A DNA stretch of 64,000 nucleotides from Synergistaceae bacterium (GTDB lineage Bacteria > Synergistota > Synergistia > Synergistales > Aminobacteriaceae). Positions 35,431 through 44,484 of this stretch are shown in pieces. Position 1 is the first letter of the stretch, and each line of letters opens with the position of its first letter. The stretch covers positions 62,001 through 126,000 of the forward strand of contig JAFUYQ010000013.1 of the NCBI GenBank assembly GCA_017470485.1. Reading direction: 5' to 3'. Under the pieces are notes generated by a model. It saw only the letters and a program-made list of their open reading frames with translations, searched no databases and was not told the origin of the DNA. The position numbers and the translations under genes were made by a program.

Positions 35431-36633
35431 TTACTCGATAATCTGGGTAACAACACCCGCGCCGACTGTGTGTCCGCCCTCACGAACTGCGAAGCGGAGT
35501 CCTTCTTCCATCGCTATCGGCACAATGAGTTCGACCTCGAAAGTAGCGTTGTCGCCGGGCATGACCATCTCGACACCCTCAGGAAGTTTGATGTTGCCGG
35601 TAACGTCCGTTGTTCTGAAGTAGAACTGAGGCTTGTATCCAGCGAAGAACGGTGTGTGGCGGCCGCCCTCTTCCTTTTTAAGGACGTAGACCTCGCCTTT
35701 GAACTTCGTGTGAGGAGTAACTGTGCCGGGCTTGGCGAGAACCTGTCCGCGCTGAACCTCGTCCTTGTCGATACCGCGAAGAAGCACGCCTACGTTGTCT
35801 CCGGCCTCTGCGCTGTCAAGAATCTTTCTGAACATTTCGAGCGATGTTGCGACTGATTTCTGAGTGTCTCTTGACATTCCGACGATTTCGACAGGCTCGC
35901 CAGCGTTGATTACGCCGCGCTCAACACGTCCGGTAACGACTGTGCCGCGTCCTGAAATCGTGAATACGTCCTCAATCGGCATAAGGTAAGGCTTGTCGAT
36001 TTCGCGGACGGGGTCAGGAATGTAATTGTCGCAAGCGTCCATAAGGTCGAAAATCGGCTTGCAGATAGGATCGTCCTTCTTGCCTGTGCCCTTCTCAAGA
36101 ACCTCAAGTGCTGAACCGCGAATGATAGGAATGTCATCGCCGGGGAACTCGTACTTGTTGAGGAGTTCGCGGACTTCCATTTCAACGAGGTCAAGAAGCT
36201 CAGGGTCGTCAACCTGATCGGTCTTGTTCATGAATACAACGAGTGCGGGAACGTTGACCTGACGGGCAAGGAGTACGTGCTCACGGGTCTGGGGCATGGG
36301 GCCGTCAGCGGCTGAGACAACGAGTATAGCTCCGTCCATCTGAGCTGCGCCGGTGATCATGTCCTTGATGTAGTCGGCGTGGCCGGGGCAGTCGATGTGC
36401 GCATAGTGCCTCTTGGGTGTCTGATACTCAACGTGGGCGATGTTAATTGTAATTCCGCGCTCTCTCTCCTCAGGAGCTTTATCAATCATGTCATAAGCCG
36501 TGAACTCAGCGAAGTTCTCTGTGGCAAGGCACTTAGTGATAGCCGCTGTAAGTGTTGTTTTGCCGTGGTCGATATGACCGATTGTACCGATATTCAAATG
36601 AGGCTTAGTGCGCTCAAACTTTTCTTTTGCCAT
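35431..36633 (-). CDS. tuf: Elongation factor Tu
   Basis: GTPase that delivers aminoacyl-tRNA to the ribosome. G1 [13 protein letters not shown] (Ile where Val is usual), G2 [13 protein letters not shown]3 [13 protein letters not shown]4 NKTD, G5 GSALEVLE; domains 2 and 3 follow, ending [14 protein letters not shown]. 400 residues is normal. Confidence 0.98.
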   Translation of the reverse strand: MAKEKFERTKPHLNIGTIGHIDHGKTTLTAAITKCLATENFAEFTAYDMIDKAPEERERGITINIAHVEYQTPKRHYAHIDCPGHADYIKDMITGAAQMDGAILVVSAADGPMPQTREHVLLARQVNVPALVVFMNKTDQVDDPELLDLVEMEVRELLNKYEFPGDDIPIIRGSALEVLEKGTGKKDDPICKPIFDLMDACDNYIPDPVREIDKPYLMPIEDVFTISGRGTVVTGRVERGVINAGEPVEIVGMSRDTQKSVATSLEMFRKILDSAEAGDNVGVLLRGIDKDEVQRGQVLAKPGTVTPHTKFKGEVYVLKKEEGGRHTPFFAGYKPQFYFRTTDVTGNIKLPEGVEMVMPGDNATFEVELIVPIAMEEGLRFAVREGGHTVGAGVVTQIIE

Positions 36634-36657
36634 AATTCATTCTCCTTACTGTGATAA

Positions 36658-38721
36658 CTAAATTTTCCCCTGCAAAATCTTTTCACTGACTTCGGCAGGT
36701 GTCTGCTCATAATGGTCAAACTGCATCGAGTAATTCGCTCGTCCTGAAGTTCTGCTTCTCAAGTCCGTAGCGTAACCGAACATTCCGACCAGCGGAACGA
36801 AAGCTCGCACGATTCTGGCGTTCGCTTTCATGTCCATGCCGTCAATGCGTCCCCGTCTTGAGGAAATATCGCCGATTACGTCGCCCAAATACTCCTCAGG
36901 CGTTACAACGTCAACGAGCATTACGGGTTCCATGAGTACGGGGTCAGCTTTCTTCATTGCGTCCTTGAAGCCCATTGAAGCGGCGATCTTGAACGCCATT
37001 TCGGAGCTGTCAACCTCATGATAGCTTCCGTCAACGAGAGCAACTTTAACGCCGATGACTGGATAGCCTCCGAGAACGCCTGACTGTACGGCTTCCTCAA
37101 GACCTTTCTCGACAGCGGTGATGAACTCTTTTGGAATCGCTCCGCCGACGATTCTGTCCTCGAACTCGAACTTTCCGCCCTCAATCGGCTCAATCTCGAA
37201 CACGACATGACCGTACTGTCCTCTGCCGCCTGACTGACGGATATATTTGCCTTCGGCGCGTGCCGGTTTCCTGATGGCCTCACGGTAGGAGACCTGAGGA
37301 TTGCCGACTTTGACATCAACGCCGAACTCGCGTTTTAACCTGTCAACAATAATTTCGAGGTGTAACTCGCCCATTCCTGAGATGACGGTCTGACCGCTTT
37401 CCTCGTCATTGTGAACTCTGAATGTCGGGTCTTCGTCAGCGAGGGCGTTAAGTCCTTTAGCGAGCTTGACTTTATCCTGCTGAGTGGCCGGCTCGACAGC
37501 CAGCGAGATGACGGGCTCAGGGAACTCCATATTCTCAAGAACGATGGGGTTAGCCTCATCGCAGAGAGTATCGCCTGTTCTGGTAGCCTTGAGCGATGGC
37601 ACAGCGACTATCATTCCGGCCTCCATTGAGTCGATATCCTCGCGCTTGTTCGAGTGCATTCTCATTATGCGCCCGATACGTTCCTTCTGTCTCGATGTCG
37701 GGTTGTAAAGAACGCCGCCCTTGTCGAGTTTTCCCGAATAGACCCTGAGGAAGAACAGTTTTCCTAAGAACGGGTCAACAGCTACTTTGAACGCTAATGC
37801 TGAGAACGGCTCGTCAGGATTGCTGTGCCTCTCGACAGTTTTTTCGGGGTCTGAGGGTAAAAATCCTTTGACCGCCGGAAGATCTATCGGGCTTGGCAGA
37901 TACTGCACAACCGCGTCAAGCAGAGGTTCAACGCACTTATTCTTGAACGCCGATCCGCAGAGGACGGGAACTGCCTTGAGGTTGATTACGGCCTCTCTCA
38001 TTGTCTTCCGGATTAGTTCAGAACTGACGGGCTTTCCCTCAAGGTAGAGGGTCATGATGTCGTCGCTGAAATCCGAAAGTGCCTCGATTATTGCGTCTCT
38101 GCCCTCTTTAGCCTGCATTGCAAGCTCAGGGGGAATAGTGCCTTCTCTTGGAGCCTGACCGAGAACTCCGGGAAAATAATACGCTTTCTGCTCGATGAGG
38201 TCTACGATTCCCTCGAAGTCATCTTCAGCACCTATCGGGAGCTGTATAGGGACTGCATTTGCGCCGAGCCTTTCACGCATGGCTTTCACGACTGCTGGGA
38301 AATCCGCGCCGATTCTGTCCATTTTGTTTACGAAAGCTATTCTCGGAACGTCATACTTGTCCGCCTGTCTCCAGACTGTTTCCGACTGAGGTTCTACGCC
38401 GCCTACCGCGCAGAATACTGCTACAACTCCGTCAAGAACGCGTAAAGATCTCTCAACCTCTGCTGTAAAATCCACGTGGCCTGGCGTATCAATTAAATTA
38501 ATAGTATGACCCTTCCACGCGCATGTAGTAGCGGCTGAAGTTATTGTAATACCTCTTTCGCGCTCCTGCTCCATCCAGTCCATAGTGGCATTGCCCTCGT
38601 GAACTTCTCCGACCTTGTAATTGCTCCCTGTGTAATAGAGTATACGTTCACTGGTCGTAGTTTTTCCGGCATCTATATGGGCTGCTATTCCTATGTTTCT
38701 TACCTTACTAATATCCTGCAT
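36658..38721 (-). CDS. fusA: Elongation factor G
   Basis: Translocation GTPase of 687 residues from ATG 38721. G1 [20 protein letters not shown]2 [13 protein letters not shown]3 [13 protein letters not shown]4 NKMD; domain IV has [20 protein letters not shown] and [12 protein letters not shown]. The upstream ribosome site is weak; a TTG nine bases earlier is the alternative start. Confidence 0.98.
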   Translation of the reverse strand: MQDISKVRNIGIAAHIDAGKTTTSERILYYTGSNYKVGEVHEGNATMDWMEQERERGITITSAATTCAWKGHTINLIDTPGHVDFTAEVERSLRVLDGVVAVFCAVGGVEPQSETVWRQADKYDVPRIAFVNKMDRIGADFPAVVKAMRERLGANAVPIQLPIGAEDDFEGIVDLIEQKAYYFPGVLGQAPREGTIPPELAMQAKEGRDAIIEALSDFSDDIMTLYLEGKPVSSELIRKTMREAVINLKAVPVLCGSAFKNKCVEPLLDAVVQYLPSPIDLPAVKGFLPSDPEKTVERHSNPDEPFSALAFKVAVDPFLGKLFFLRVYSGKLDKGGVLYNPTSRQKERIGRIMRMHSNKREDIDSMEAGMIVAVPSLKATRTGDTLCDEANPIVLENMEFPEPVISLAVEPATQQDKVKLAKGLNALADEDPTFRVHNDEESGQTVISGMGELHLEIIVDRLKREFGVDVKVGNPQVSYREAIRKPARAEGKYIRQSGGRGQYGHVVFEIEPIEGGKFEFEDRIVGGAIPKEFITAVEKGLEEAVQSGVLGGYPVIGVKVALVDGSYHEVDSSEMAFKIAASMGFKDAMKKADPVLMEPVMLVDVVTPEEYLGDVIGDISSRRGRIDGMDMKANARIVRAFVPLVGMFGYATDLRSRTSGRANYSMQFDHYEQTPAEVSEKILQGKI

Positions 38722-38785
38722 TTCTTTCAATCCACGCCACGAAGGGCGAAATTCAACACCTGCACAATAAAGATTTTAATCCAGA

Positions 38786-39256
38786 CTACCAGCGGTAATG
38801 TGCAAATGCCCTGTTAGCTTCTGCCATTCTGTGAGTGTCATCACGGCGTTTGATTGAAGCTCCCTCATTCTTGTAGGCATCCATTAATTCACGCATGAGC
38901 CTTTCACTCATAGGCATACCCTTTTTGGCACGGGCATACGAAACGATCCATCTGATTGAAAGCTGAACACCGCGTTCAGGAGTAACCTCAACAGGCACCT
39001 GATACGTTGCGCCGCCGACTCTTCTGGGTCTTACCTCTATATTGGGGGTAACGTTTGCCATAGCCTTCTCGAAGACCTCAAAGGGTTCAACGCCCAGTTT
39101 TTCCGCAGCTCCTTCGAGTGCGCCGTAGAATATTTTTTCGGCGACGCTGCGTTTTCCTCCCATCATCAACGCACTGATGAATCTTCCGGCAGCCGCGTTG
39201 TTAAATCTTACGTCGGGCTGTGGAATACGTTTTTTGATGTGTCCTTTTCTCGGCAT
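38786..39256 (-). CDS. rpsG: 30S ribosomal protein S7
   Basis: S7 of 156 residues: MPRKGHIKKRIPQPDVRFNN, ANVTPNIEVRPRRVGGATYQ and RRDDTHRMAEANRAFAHYRW. GGGAGGA upstream of ATG. Lies between rpsL and fusA. Confidence 0.97.
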   Translation of the reverse strand: MPRKGHIKKRIPQPDVRFNNAAAGRFISALMMGGKRSVAEKIFYGALEGAAEKLGVEPFEVFEKAMANVTPNIEVRPRRVGGATYQVPVEVTPERGVQLSIRWIVSYARAKKGMPMSERLMRELMDAYKNEGASIKRRDDTHRMAEANRAFAHYRW

Positions 39257-39276
39257 AATTCAGTAATCCTCCCGTA

Positions 39277-39654
39277 TTAATTGGCTTTAGGTCTACGCGC
39301 GCCGTATTTCGAGCGGCTTCTCTTGCGGTTCTCAACGCCTCCGCAGTCGAGAGTACCTCTGATGATGTGATAACGAACGCCGGGTAAGTCCTTAACCCTT
39401 CCGCCCCTTACGAGAACGACTGAGTGTTCCTGCAAGTTATGGCCGATTCCGGGTATATATGACGTTACTTCGATTCCGTTTGTCAATCTGACACGGGCGA
39501 CCTTACGTAACGCTGAGTTCGGCTTCTTGGGAGTTATCGTGTAAACACGGGTGCAGACTCCTCTTCTGGCCGGATTCCCCTGCAATGCCGGAGAATTACT
39601 CTTGCTCTTTTTCTCTTCGCGTCCTAGACGCACTAACTGATTAATTGTCGGCAC
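39277..39654 (-). CDS. rpsL: 30S ribosomal protein S12
   Basis: Decoding-centre protein S12, 125 residues: [36 protein letters not shown] (streptomycin loop with the Lys usually at 42-43) and [20 protein letters not shown]. It begins with GTG and has only a poor ribosome site; a strong AGGAAGGAGGGG lies about 75 bases upstream instead. First gene of the 22-kb ribosomal cluster. Confidence 0.97.
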   Translation of the reverse strand: MPTINQLVRLGREEKKSKSNSPALQGNPARRGVCTRVYTITPKKPNSALRKVARVRLTNGIEVTSYIPGIGHNLQEHSVVLVRGGRVKDLPGVRYHIIRGTLDCGGVENRKRSRSKYGARRPKAN

Positions 39655-39703
39655 AAGTCTCTGCTGTCAAAAATGCTGCTGAAAACTTTTTCGGGTTCAA
39701 CAT
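39641..39703 (-). other. Candidate leader peptide reading frame before rpsL
   Basis: A 20-codon frame ([20 protein letters not shown]) overlaps the rpsL start by 14 bases, downstream of the strong purine-rich AGGAAGGAGGGG. ATCTGC and GCAGAT between the two could form a hairpin. It is weakly supported and could be chance. Confidence 0.2.
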
Positions 39704-39764
39704 CTGCCCTATTAACAGCAGATTTCCCCTCCTTCCTGAATATGTCTGTAATAACAGCTTGATA

Positions 39765-39794
39765 ATCTTAGCAAATACACGCCGTTAATGTCAA
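39765..39794 (-). promoter_or_regulatory. Promoter of the str/S10/spc/alpha ribosomal cluster
   Basis: On the minus strand TTGACA, 18 bases, then TAAGAT. The expected start near 39758 gives a leader of about 100 bases before rpsL. It is the only strong promoter I could find at the head of the run. Confidence 0.65.
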
Positions 39795-39799
39795 ATTAT

Positions 39800-39997
39800 C
39801 TATCTAAATCTGTATTCCAAACCTGCCTGTTTCAAAATACCGTTTGCGGTATGACGTGATTTGATTCTGCTGTCTACTGGAAATTCATGATTGGCCAAAG
39901 GGCTGAACCAAATTTCATGATCTCCCTTGCCGTTCCTCTTGAAGAAGCAACCATGTTCCATCAGAATTTTTCTCAAGCGTTTTTCGTACTCAGCCAC
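39800..39997 (-). CDS. hicA: HicA-type toxin (mRNA interferase)
   Basis: A 65-residue double-stranded-RNA-binding-like protein with the HicA core: LRKILMEHGCFFKRNGKGDH, where the catalytic His sits in GKGDHEIW, and TANGILKQAGLEYRF at the end. HicA proteins cleave mRNA. The start is GTG, overlapping the antitoxin gene by 8 bases. The toxin follows the antitoxin, the reverse of the E. coli hicAB order. Confidence 0.88.
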   Translation of the reverse strand: MAEYEKRLRKILMEHGCFFKRNGKGDHEIWFSPLANHEFPVDSRIKSRHTANGILKQAGLEYRFR

Positions 39998-40367
39998 TTA
40001 TCAGCACCCTGTCTAGTCTGTCCGAGACAAAATTAATGTCGCAGAAATCAGCCTTGATGTCATTCATTTCGAGAAGCTCAGGCACAATATATTTTACCCT
40101 CTCAATAAGCGCATCGCATGAGCCGGACTCAAGCGCAAGATTTGGCAAATCATCACTCTTGGCAACCCACACGGCCGCCTCATTGTCCCATAGCAGTTTG
40201 ACTTTGCAATGCAATATTATTACCTCCTCAAGATATAATTCCGTAGCTTCCCTGAGATTATTCAAGGCTTCCTCCAACGTCAATCCCTGACTCACAGTAC
40301 CAGTTTCAGGACATTCAGCAACGTAGAAATCACCCTCCCTGTGAATCATTGCGGTAAACACGCTCAT
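39990..40367 (-). CDS. hicB: HicB-like antitoxin half fused to a DUF1902-like domain
   Basis: Residues 1-48 match the HicB RNase-H-like core: FTAMIHREGDFYVAECPETG then SQGLTLEEALNNLREATELY. From about residue 54 a second similar beta-alpha unit follows: KVKLLWDNEAAVWVAKSDDL and CDALIERVKYIVPELLEMND, which looks like DUF1902. No helix-turn-helix or ribbon-helix-helix DNA-binding part is visible in the 125 residues. It should neutralise HicA. It starts one base after the cupin gene stop (TAATATG), so the toxin module is inside a larger operon. Confidence 0.82.
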   Translation of the reverse strand: MSVFTAMIHREGDFYVAECPETGTVSQGLTLEEALNNLREATELYLEEVIILHCKVKLLWDNEAAVWVAKSDDLPNLALESGSCDALIERVKYIVPELLEMNDIKADFCDINFVSDRLDRVLISG

Positions 40368-40368
40368 A

Positions 40369-40740
40369 TTAACTCAGATAGCCTGCCTTGTTGTAAATCA
40401 ACGCCATGAACTCAAGCTCACCGTCCGAGTTATTCTCCAGCGAATGCCACTGACCAATCTGAATCGTGCAGACATCTCCGGCACGCACATGAGTAACTTT
40501 CCGTTCGCCGTTCTCGGAATCGCCCTCGATGAAATCCCCTTCGCCCCTCAAAATGTAGTAAGGCTCGGTGTCATTGACATGCTGATGCCAGCCGACGCTT
40601 GAGCCTGCAAAAAGCACATTCCTTGCGTAAAGCCTCCCGTGTCCGTAAAGCTCTTCCTTCGGGATTATCTCGTAACGTATTCCCTTGCCTTTTCCGCCCC
40701 TGAGACCCTCAAATTCGACACCCTTCACTTCATGAACCAT
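40369..40740 (-). CDS. Small cupin-domain protein
   Basis: A single-domain cupin of 123 residues. Motif 1: GWHQHVNDTEPYYILRGEGD (His-x-His, then Glu); motif 2: GDVCTIQIGQWHSLENNSDG with the closing His. These are the usual metal ligands, so an enzymatic or ligand-binding role with a bound metal is likely, but no substrate can be named. ATG 40740 has GGGAGAG upstream; the longer frame starts inside the peptidase gene. Confidence 0.85.
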   Translation of the reverse strand: MVHEVKGVEFEGLRGGKGKGIRYEIIPKEELYGHGRLYARNVLFAGSSVGWHQHVNDTEPYYILRGEGDFIEGDSENGERKVTHVRAGDVCTIQIGQWHSLENNSDGELEFMALIYNKAGYLS

Positions 40741-40757
40741 TGAACTACTCTCCCTTC

Positions 40758-41567
40758 TTAATTCACAGCCGAAAACGGCCATGTTACAGAAAATATATCA
40801 GGCGATAAAATCCTTCCGCCCAAATACCCGAAAATCTCAACGCCGTAAATCATCGTCAGAAAAACTCCAGCCGCTAAAAACGGCACTAACGGCACTGTCT
40901 CGCCCTTCCCCCAATGAAGACGGCCTATAATCATCATTATTATTACATAGAATCCTCCGAGCATTATTCCGGCATAGAACGAAAACAGCGTGAACCTCAA
41001 TCCCATTACACCGCCTGCACCGGCCATAAATACAGCGTCGCCCCAGCCCATTCCACCGCGCGAAAGAACGATTATTGCCGCGAAAATCCCCCAGCCTGCC
41101 AATGCTCCCTCAAGACCGTCCAGAACCGCCCATTTACCTCCGGCAATCCTGATTATCAGGCACAGAACTCCCGGTGTAAGCGCAAAAACATCAAACACAT
41201 CTCCAGTCTCGTAATCGGTCAGCGAGTTCACTACTAATCCGAACGAGCCGACTGCACAGATTAACCCTGCCCATGAAATTCCCCAGCGGAGAAATATTGT
41301 TACCGCCATGAACGCGCAGAGAATTTCAACGAGAATGTAACGCACTGAAATTTTTGCACCGCATTTCCGGCATTTACCGCCCTGAATCAGCCATGACACT
41401 ATCGGAATAAGCTCTGTAGCTCCCAGAACATGGCCGCATGATTCGCAGACTGAACGTTCTTTCCCCCACCATGAACGGCCTGTTACGCTCCTGTGTGCCA
41501 CAACGTTAAGAAATGAACCGAAACACGCTCCGAGTATTCCGGCTGCCAGTGTTAATCCTGTCATCAT
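40758..41567 (-). CDS. Prepilin peptidase (type IV leader peptidase, A24 family)
   Basis: Inner-membrane aspartic protease that cleaves and N-methylates type IV pilin-like proteins. N-terminal part has CFGSFLNVVAHR and two CxxC pairs (CESCGHVLG; CRKCGAKIS) of the methylase domain. The catalytic aspartates are in VNSLTDYETGDVFD and GMGWGDAVFM. About eight hydrophobic helices in 269 residues. It overlaps the upstream zinc-ribbon gene by 4 bases. No pilin genes are in the window. Confidence 0.9.
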   Translation of the reverse strand: MMTGLTLAAGILGACFGSFLNVVAHRSVTGRSWWGKERSVCESCGHVLGATELIPIVSWLIQGGKCRKCGAKISVRYILVEILCAFMAVTIFLRWGISWAGLICAVGSFGLVVNSLTDYETGDVFDVFALTPGVLCLIIRIAGGKWAVLDGLEGALAGWGIFAAIIVLSRGGMGWGDAVFMAGAGGVMGLRFTLFSFYAGIMLGGFYVIIMMIIGRLHWGKGETVPLVPFLAAGVFLTMIYGVEIFGYLGGRILSPDIFSVTWPFSAVN

Positions 41568-41992
41568 CTCTTTTTCTGAACATCAAAAACGTATTGATGT
41601 CCTTCATCTTTCTTTTTGTGAGGATTATACTGCTGGGGCATTTCACGGGCGTAAACTACACCGCCGTAAGTCGTTATGTTGCGTTTGAGCTTCTCGACCT
41701 CTCCGTTTATTGCTTCGGCGAGTTTTTGGCGAGTGCCTTTTTTCTCGCGGCTGTAAGTCTGAAGATCCCTCTCAATATATCCCAAGTCAACGAGTGCCTG
41801 AATATCAAGAGGGCTGATGTCCATTTCATCGGCAAGTGTGTCTAAATCAAAATCCCTGTTCTGATTGTCCCTCATGTAGGCGTGAACGCGGCCGTAAATG
41901 TTCTCAAGTCTCTGTATGCAATGACCGCAGATTCGCTGACCCTCAAATCCATTGTATATTCTTTTGCACAGCTTGCATTCGATTAGTGCCAT
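41564..41992 (-). CDS. Zinc-ribbon/HTH flagellar-region protein, copy 2 (YvyF-like)
   Basis: 142 residues. CKLCKR and CGHCIQ form an N-terminal zinc ribbon, followed by NIYGRVHAYMRDNQ and a helix-turn-helix-like part (LADEMDISPLDIQALVDLGY). The end (YGGVVYAREMP) is shared with the next gene upstream. The pattern resembles the flagellar-region protein family that includes YvyF; function unknown. It shares one base with its paralogue. Confidence 0.75.
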   Translation of the reverse strand: MALIECKLCKRIYNGFEGQRICGHCIQRLENIYGRVHAYMRDNQNRDFDLDTLADEMDISPLDIQALVDLGYIERDLQTYSREKKGTRQKLAEAINGEVEKLKRNITTYGGVVYAREMPQQYNPHKKKDEGHQYVFDVQKKR

Positions 41993-42390
41993 TAATTTTT
42001 GTCCCCCTTGCTGTTTTTCCTGTGTTTTCTGGCGTAGATTTTACCGCCGTAAGTTCCGGCCTTTTTGCGTTCAATCATCTTGTCCAGTTCGCGTGAAAAT
42101 TCTTCGGCCAGTGCCTGACGTTCAGAGATAGTTCCGCTGTAAGTCTGTATGTCCCGTTCAAGCCACCCTAATTCCAGAATTATTTTCATTTCGGCCGCTG
42201 TAGTGCCGGTGTCTTCAGCGAGGCGTTCAATGTAGATTTTTTTCTGAGGCTCGCGGTCTCTGAGGTAATTATGAATCCTTCCGTAAGTGCCTTCGAGTCT
42301 CATTCGGCAGCTATGACATATTTCAGTAGTTCCGGCGTAGGTTTCGTCATCGTATAATGATTTGCAGACTTTGCATTCTCTAAGTGCCAT
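41992..42390 (-). CDS. Zinc-ribbon/HTH flagellar-region protein, copy 1 (YvyF-like)
   Basis: 132 residues, same layout as the downstream copy: MALRECKVCKS with CHSC later, LEGTYGRIHNYLRD, LAEDTGTTAAEMKIILELGW, then TYGGKIYARKHRK. Both copies begin MAL(I/R)ECK(L/V)CK and end with YGG(K/V)(I/V)YAR, so they are tandem duplicates that have diverged. First gene of the minus-strand unit ending at hicA. Confidence 0.75.
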   Translation of the reverse strand: MALRECKVCKSLYDDETYAGTTEICHSCRMRLEGTYGRIHNYLRDREPQKKIYIERLAEDTGTTAAEMKIILELGWLERDIQTYSGTISERQALAEEFSRELDKMIERKKAGTYGGKIYARKHRKNSKGDKN

Positions 42391-42432
42391 TTTGAAAACG
42401 CTCCCAACGAAAATATACCCGATAATTTTACA

Positions 42433-42441
42433 TGATATGAT
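42433..42441 (+). promoter_or_regulatory. Extended -10 promoter of the lpxL-like gene
   Basis: TGATATGAT (TGN plus TATGAT), about 36 bases before the ATG at 42477, with no obvious -35. Confidence 0.45.
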
Positions 42442-42476
42442 GAGAAAAATTTTAATCAGGAGGAATTTTTCCCTCG

Positions 42477-43352
42477 ATGAATTTTCTTGTGAAGTTTCTT
42501 CGTTTTATGCCTCACGGTTTCGCGCTGGCCTTCGGAAGATTCGCAGGCAGACTCCTGCGCTTAATCCTCTGGAAAAAAACTGACCGCTGTGAAGCACGTT
42601 GTGTATCCTCTTTAGGACTAGGCATAACAAGCTCGCGCTCAATCATAAAACGCTCATTCATGAATCTCGGAATGTCCGCCGCTGAATTTATACGTCTTCC
42701 GAAGGACATCTCAAGGATTGATGAACTCGTTGACTTCAGAGAGGGAAGCCTTGATATTTTACGCTCGGCATTGTCGCGCGGACACGGCGCAATCTTAATG
42801 TGTCAGCACATGGCCAACTGGGAGTATGCCGCCGCCAGACTCATTCACGAGGGCTTCCCCCTTCACGCGGTTTACACCCCCCAGCGCGACAAAACGGTCG
42901 AATCCGTAATCATGTCCACCCGTCAGAACGTCTCACACATGGCCATGATTGACAGCAATACGGGACTGCGTGAAATTTTCCGCGTCCTCAAAGCCGGTGA
43001 AATACTCGTCATAATGCAGGACTTGGACGCTAGAAAAGACGGACTGCCCTCAGAATTTCTCGGTCTTCCGGCCAGAACCCATGACGGAATCGTCAAGCTC
43101 TACCGTAAATTCAAATGCCCCGTTATACCTGCCGAGTACTGGCGCGATGAGAATGACCCCTCAAAACATCACATAATCCTTCATGAAATCCTCAGCGACA
43201 TGAACGACATTAACGGCCGTCCCTTCGGCGAGGACATTAACGAAAGTATAAGAATGTGCAACGAAGTTATCGGACAGCGGGTAAAGGAGAGACCTGAACA
43301 ATGGCTATGGATTCTGGACAGATGGGAATACACGCTCGGGAAAAATATTTAG
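42477..43352 (+). CDS. Lysophospholipid/lipid A acyltransferase, LpxL/HtrB family
   Basis: Inner-membrane acyltransferase of 291 residues with an N-terminal hydrophobic anchor. The catalytic HX4(D/E) motif is HMANWE in CQHMANWEYAA near residue 112, and the downstream family block is VIMQDLDARKDGLPSEFLG. Such enzymes add secondary acyl chains to lipid A, so the cell should have an LPS-bearing outer membrane. AGGAGG lies 13 bases upstream. Its last 52 bases overlap the next gene. Confidence 0.87.
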   Translation: MNFLVKFLRFMPHGFALAFGRFAGRLLRLILWKKTDRCEARCVSSLGLGITSSRSIIKRSFMNLGMSAAEFIRLPKDISRIDELVDFREGSLDILRSALSRGHGAILMCQHMANWEYAAARLIHEGFPLHAVYTPQRDKTVESVIMSTRQNVSHMAMIDSNTGLREIFRVLKAGEILVIMQDLDARKDGLPSEFLGLPARTHDGIVKLYRKFKCPVIPAEYWRDENDPSKHHIILHEILSDMNDINGRPFGEDINESIRMCNEVIGQRVKERPEQWLWILDRWEYTLGKNI

Positions 43353-43837
43353 CTCTGGGACTGGATCCCGGACGTTCAAAGACCGGCTTCGCTTTCGTCA
43401 ATATGAACGGTGATTTACTTGTCTCAGGAATTTTTCAGACATCAGAAAAAGAAATCTTCTTCTCAAAAATCGAGTCATCAATCAATGAACTGCCTCCAGT
43501 CTGGATTAAAGAGGCAACTTCGGAATCGCTTTCTGAAATTTCGGGAGGGCAGCTCAAAATTCTTTTCATCGGAAACGGAACGGGCAGTAAAGAATTTATC
43601 TCCTCAATTTCGGAAAGGGCAGTACGCAATCACTATGAAATTTTTTCGGTTGACGAATCGAATACTACGCTTTTTGCCAGAAAACTTTACTGGAAAATTC
43701 ATAAACCGAAATTTTTTACACGCCTTATCCCTGAAGGATTAAGAGTTCCGCCCAGAATGCTTGATGATTTGGCGGCGTGGGCAGTCGCTCTCAGAGGTCT
43801 TAAAGAATATAGAGATATAAGCCGGAATAGGCTATAA
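43301..43837 (+). CDS. RuvC/YqgF-like RNase H-fold protein
   Basis: 178 residues with the start strand LALGLDPGRSKTGFAFVN (first Asp), a middle acidic position in WIKEAT, the strand IFSVDESNTTLFARKLYW, and the final helix MLDDLAAWAVALRGL with two Asp. This D-E-D/D layout fits the resolvase/YqgF branch of the RNase H fold. Exact activity unknown. ATG 43301 has AAAGGAGAG nine bases upstream, so the 52-base overlap with lpxL is probably real. Confidence 0.7.
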   Translation: MAMDSGQMGIHAREKYLALGLDPGRSKTGFAFVNMNGDLLVSGIFQTSEKEIFFSKIESSINELPPVWIKEATSESLSEISGGQLKILFIGNGTGSKEFISSISERAVRNHYEIFSVDESNTTLFARKLYWKIHKPKFFTRLIPEGLRVPPRMLDDLAAWAVALRGLKEYRDISRNRL

Positions 43838-43891
43838 TATGTTACAAATTCAAATTCAAGTCATAATTACAGGGAGGGAGATTAATTTCAG

Positions 43892-44383
43892 ATGGCCGGT
43901 AACGATAAACTTATCGCTCTGGTAAATAGTTTTGCATCGGCTGTTCTTTCCGTAGGGCGAGAGGTAGGGCTTAATATCACCCTCAACAAGTCAAAAGTAT
44001 CTCCGGGAATCAAAGTCGGCAATATATGCACAACTGCCATGATCGGCGTAGTCGGCGCAGGCTCAAGGGGAACTGTCAATATTATGCTCGACAATGACGG
44101 CTTCGACAACATCATCAAGGCAATGTCCGGCGGTATGATTATGCCTCAGTTAGGCGATGACGTTTCAATGAGCGTAATCGGCGAATTGTCGAACATGATC
44201 GGCGGAAGGGCACTGGTTCAGAGCGCATTGGGTACTGTAGACGTAACGCCGCCTCAGTTAATCGTGGGAGAGAATATCAGGAACGTTACGAAAGAAGACA
44301 ACGGCATGAGAAGTTTCACATTACCATTCACGCTTGAGCCTTCGGGAGGATTGTATCTTGTGCTTTCCTTTAAGATTGACTGA
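43892..44383 (+). CDS. cheX: Chemotaxis phosphatase, CheX family
   Basis: Dephosphorylates CheY-P in chemotaxis. The CheX/CheC/FliY signature ExxN is visible in SVIGELSNMIGGRA near residue 100, preceded by an alpha/beta part rich in Gly (MIGVVGAGSRGTVNIML). 163 residues is the normal CheX size. AGGGAGGG lies before the ATG, and a terminator follows, so it is a single-gene unit. It implies motility, in line with flagellar genes at the right edge. Confidence 0.87.
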   Translation: MAGNDKLIALVNSFASAVLSVGREVGLNITLNKSKVSPGIKVGNICTTAMIGVVGAGSRGTVNIMLDNDGFDNIIKAMSGGMIMPQLGDDVSMSVIGELSNMIGGRALVQSALGTVDVTPPQLIVGENIRNVTKEDNGMRSFTLPFTLEPSGGLYLVLSFKID

Positions 44384-44425
44384 TTGACCTTCGATTCTTC
44401 TTCAATAACACAGAGTAATTTACCG

Positions 44426-44462
44426 AACGGTTCTGGTCTGAATGGGCCGGAACCGTTTTTCT
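44426..44462 (+). terminator. Terminator after cheX
   Basis: AACGGTTCTGG pairs with CCGGAACCGTT (one mismatch) around a short loop, followed by five T. Confidence 0.85.
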
Positions 44463-44484
44463 TGAAAAGGGAGGATTAATTTTT

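Noticed and set aside
17349..39654. Hidden insertion or genomic island in the ribosomal run
   Set aside because: Gene order is the conserved str-S10-spc-alpha order, without foreign genes, repeats or tRNA borders; only rpsD is missing.
39661..39760. Strong riboswitch before rpsL
   Set aside because: Only short stems are found; no known aptamer consensus is present.
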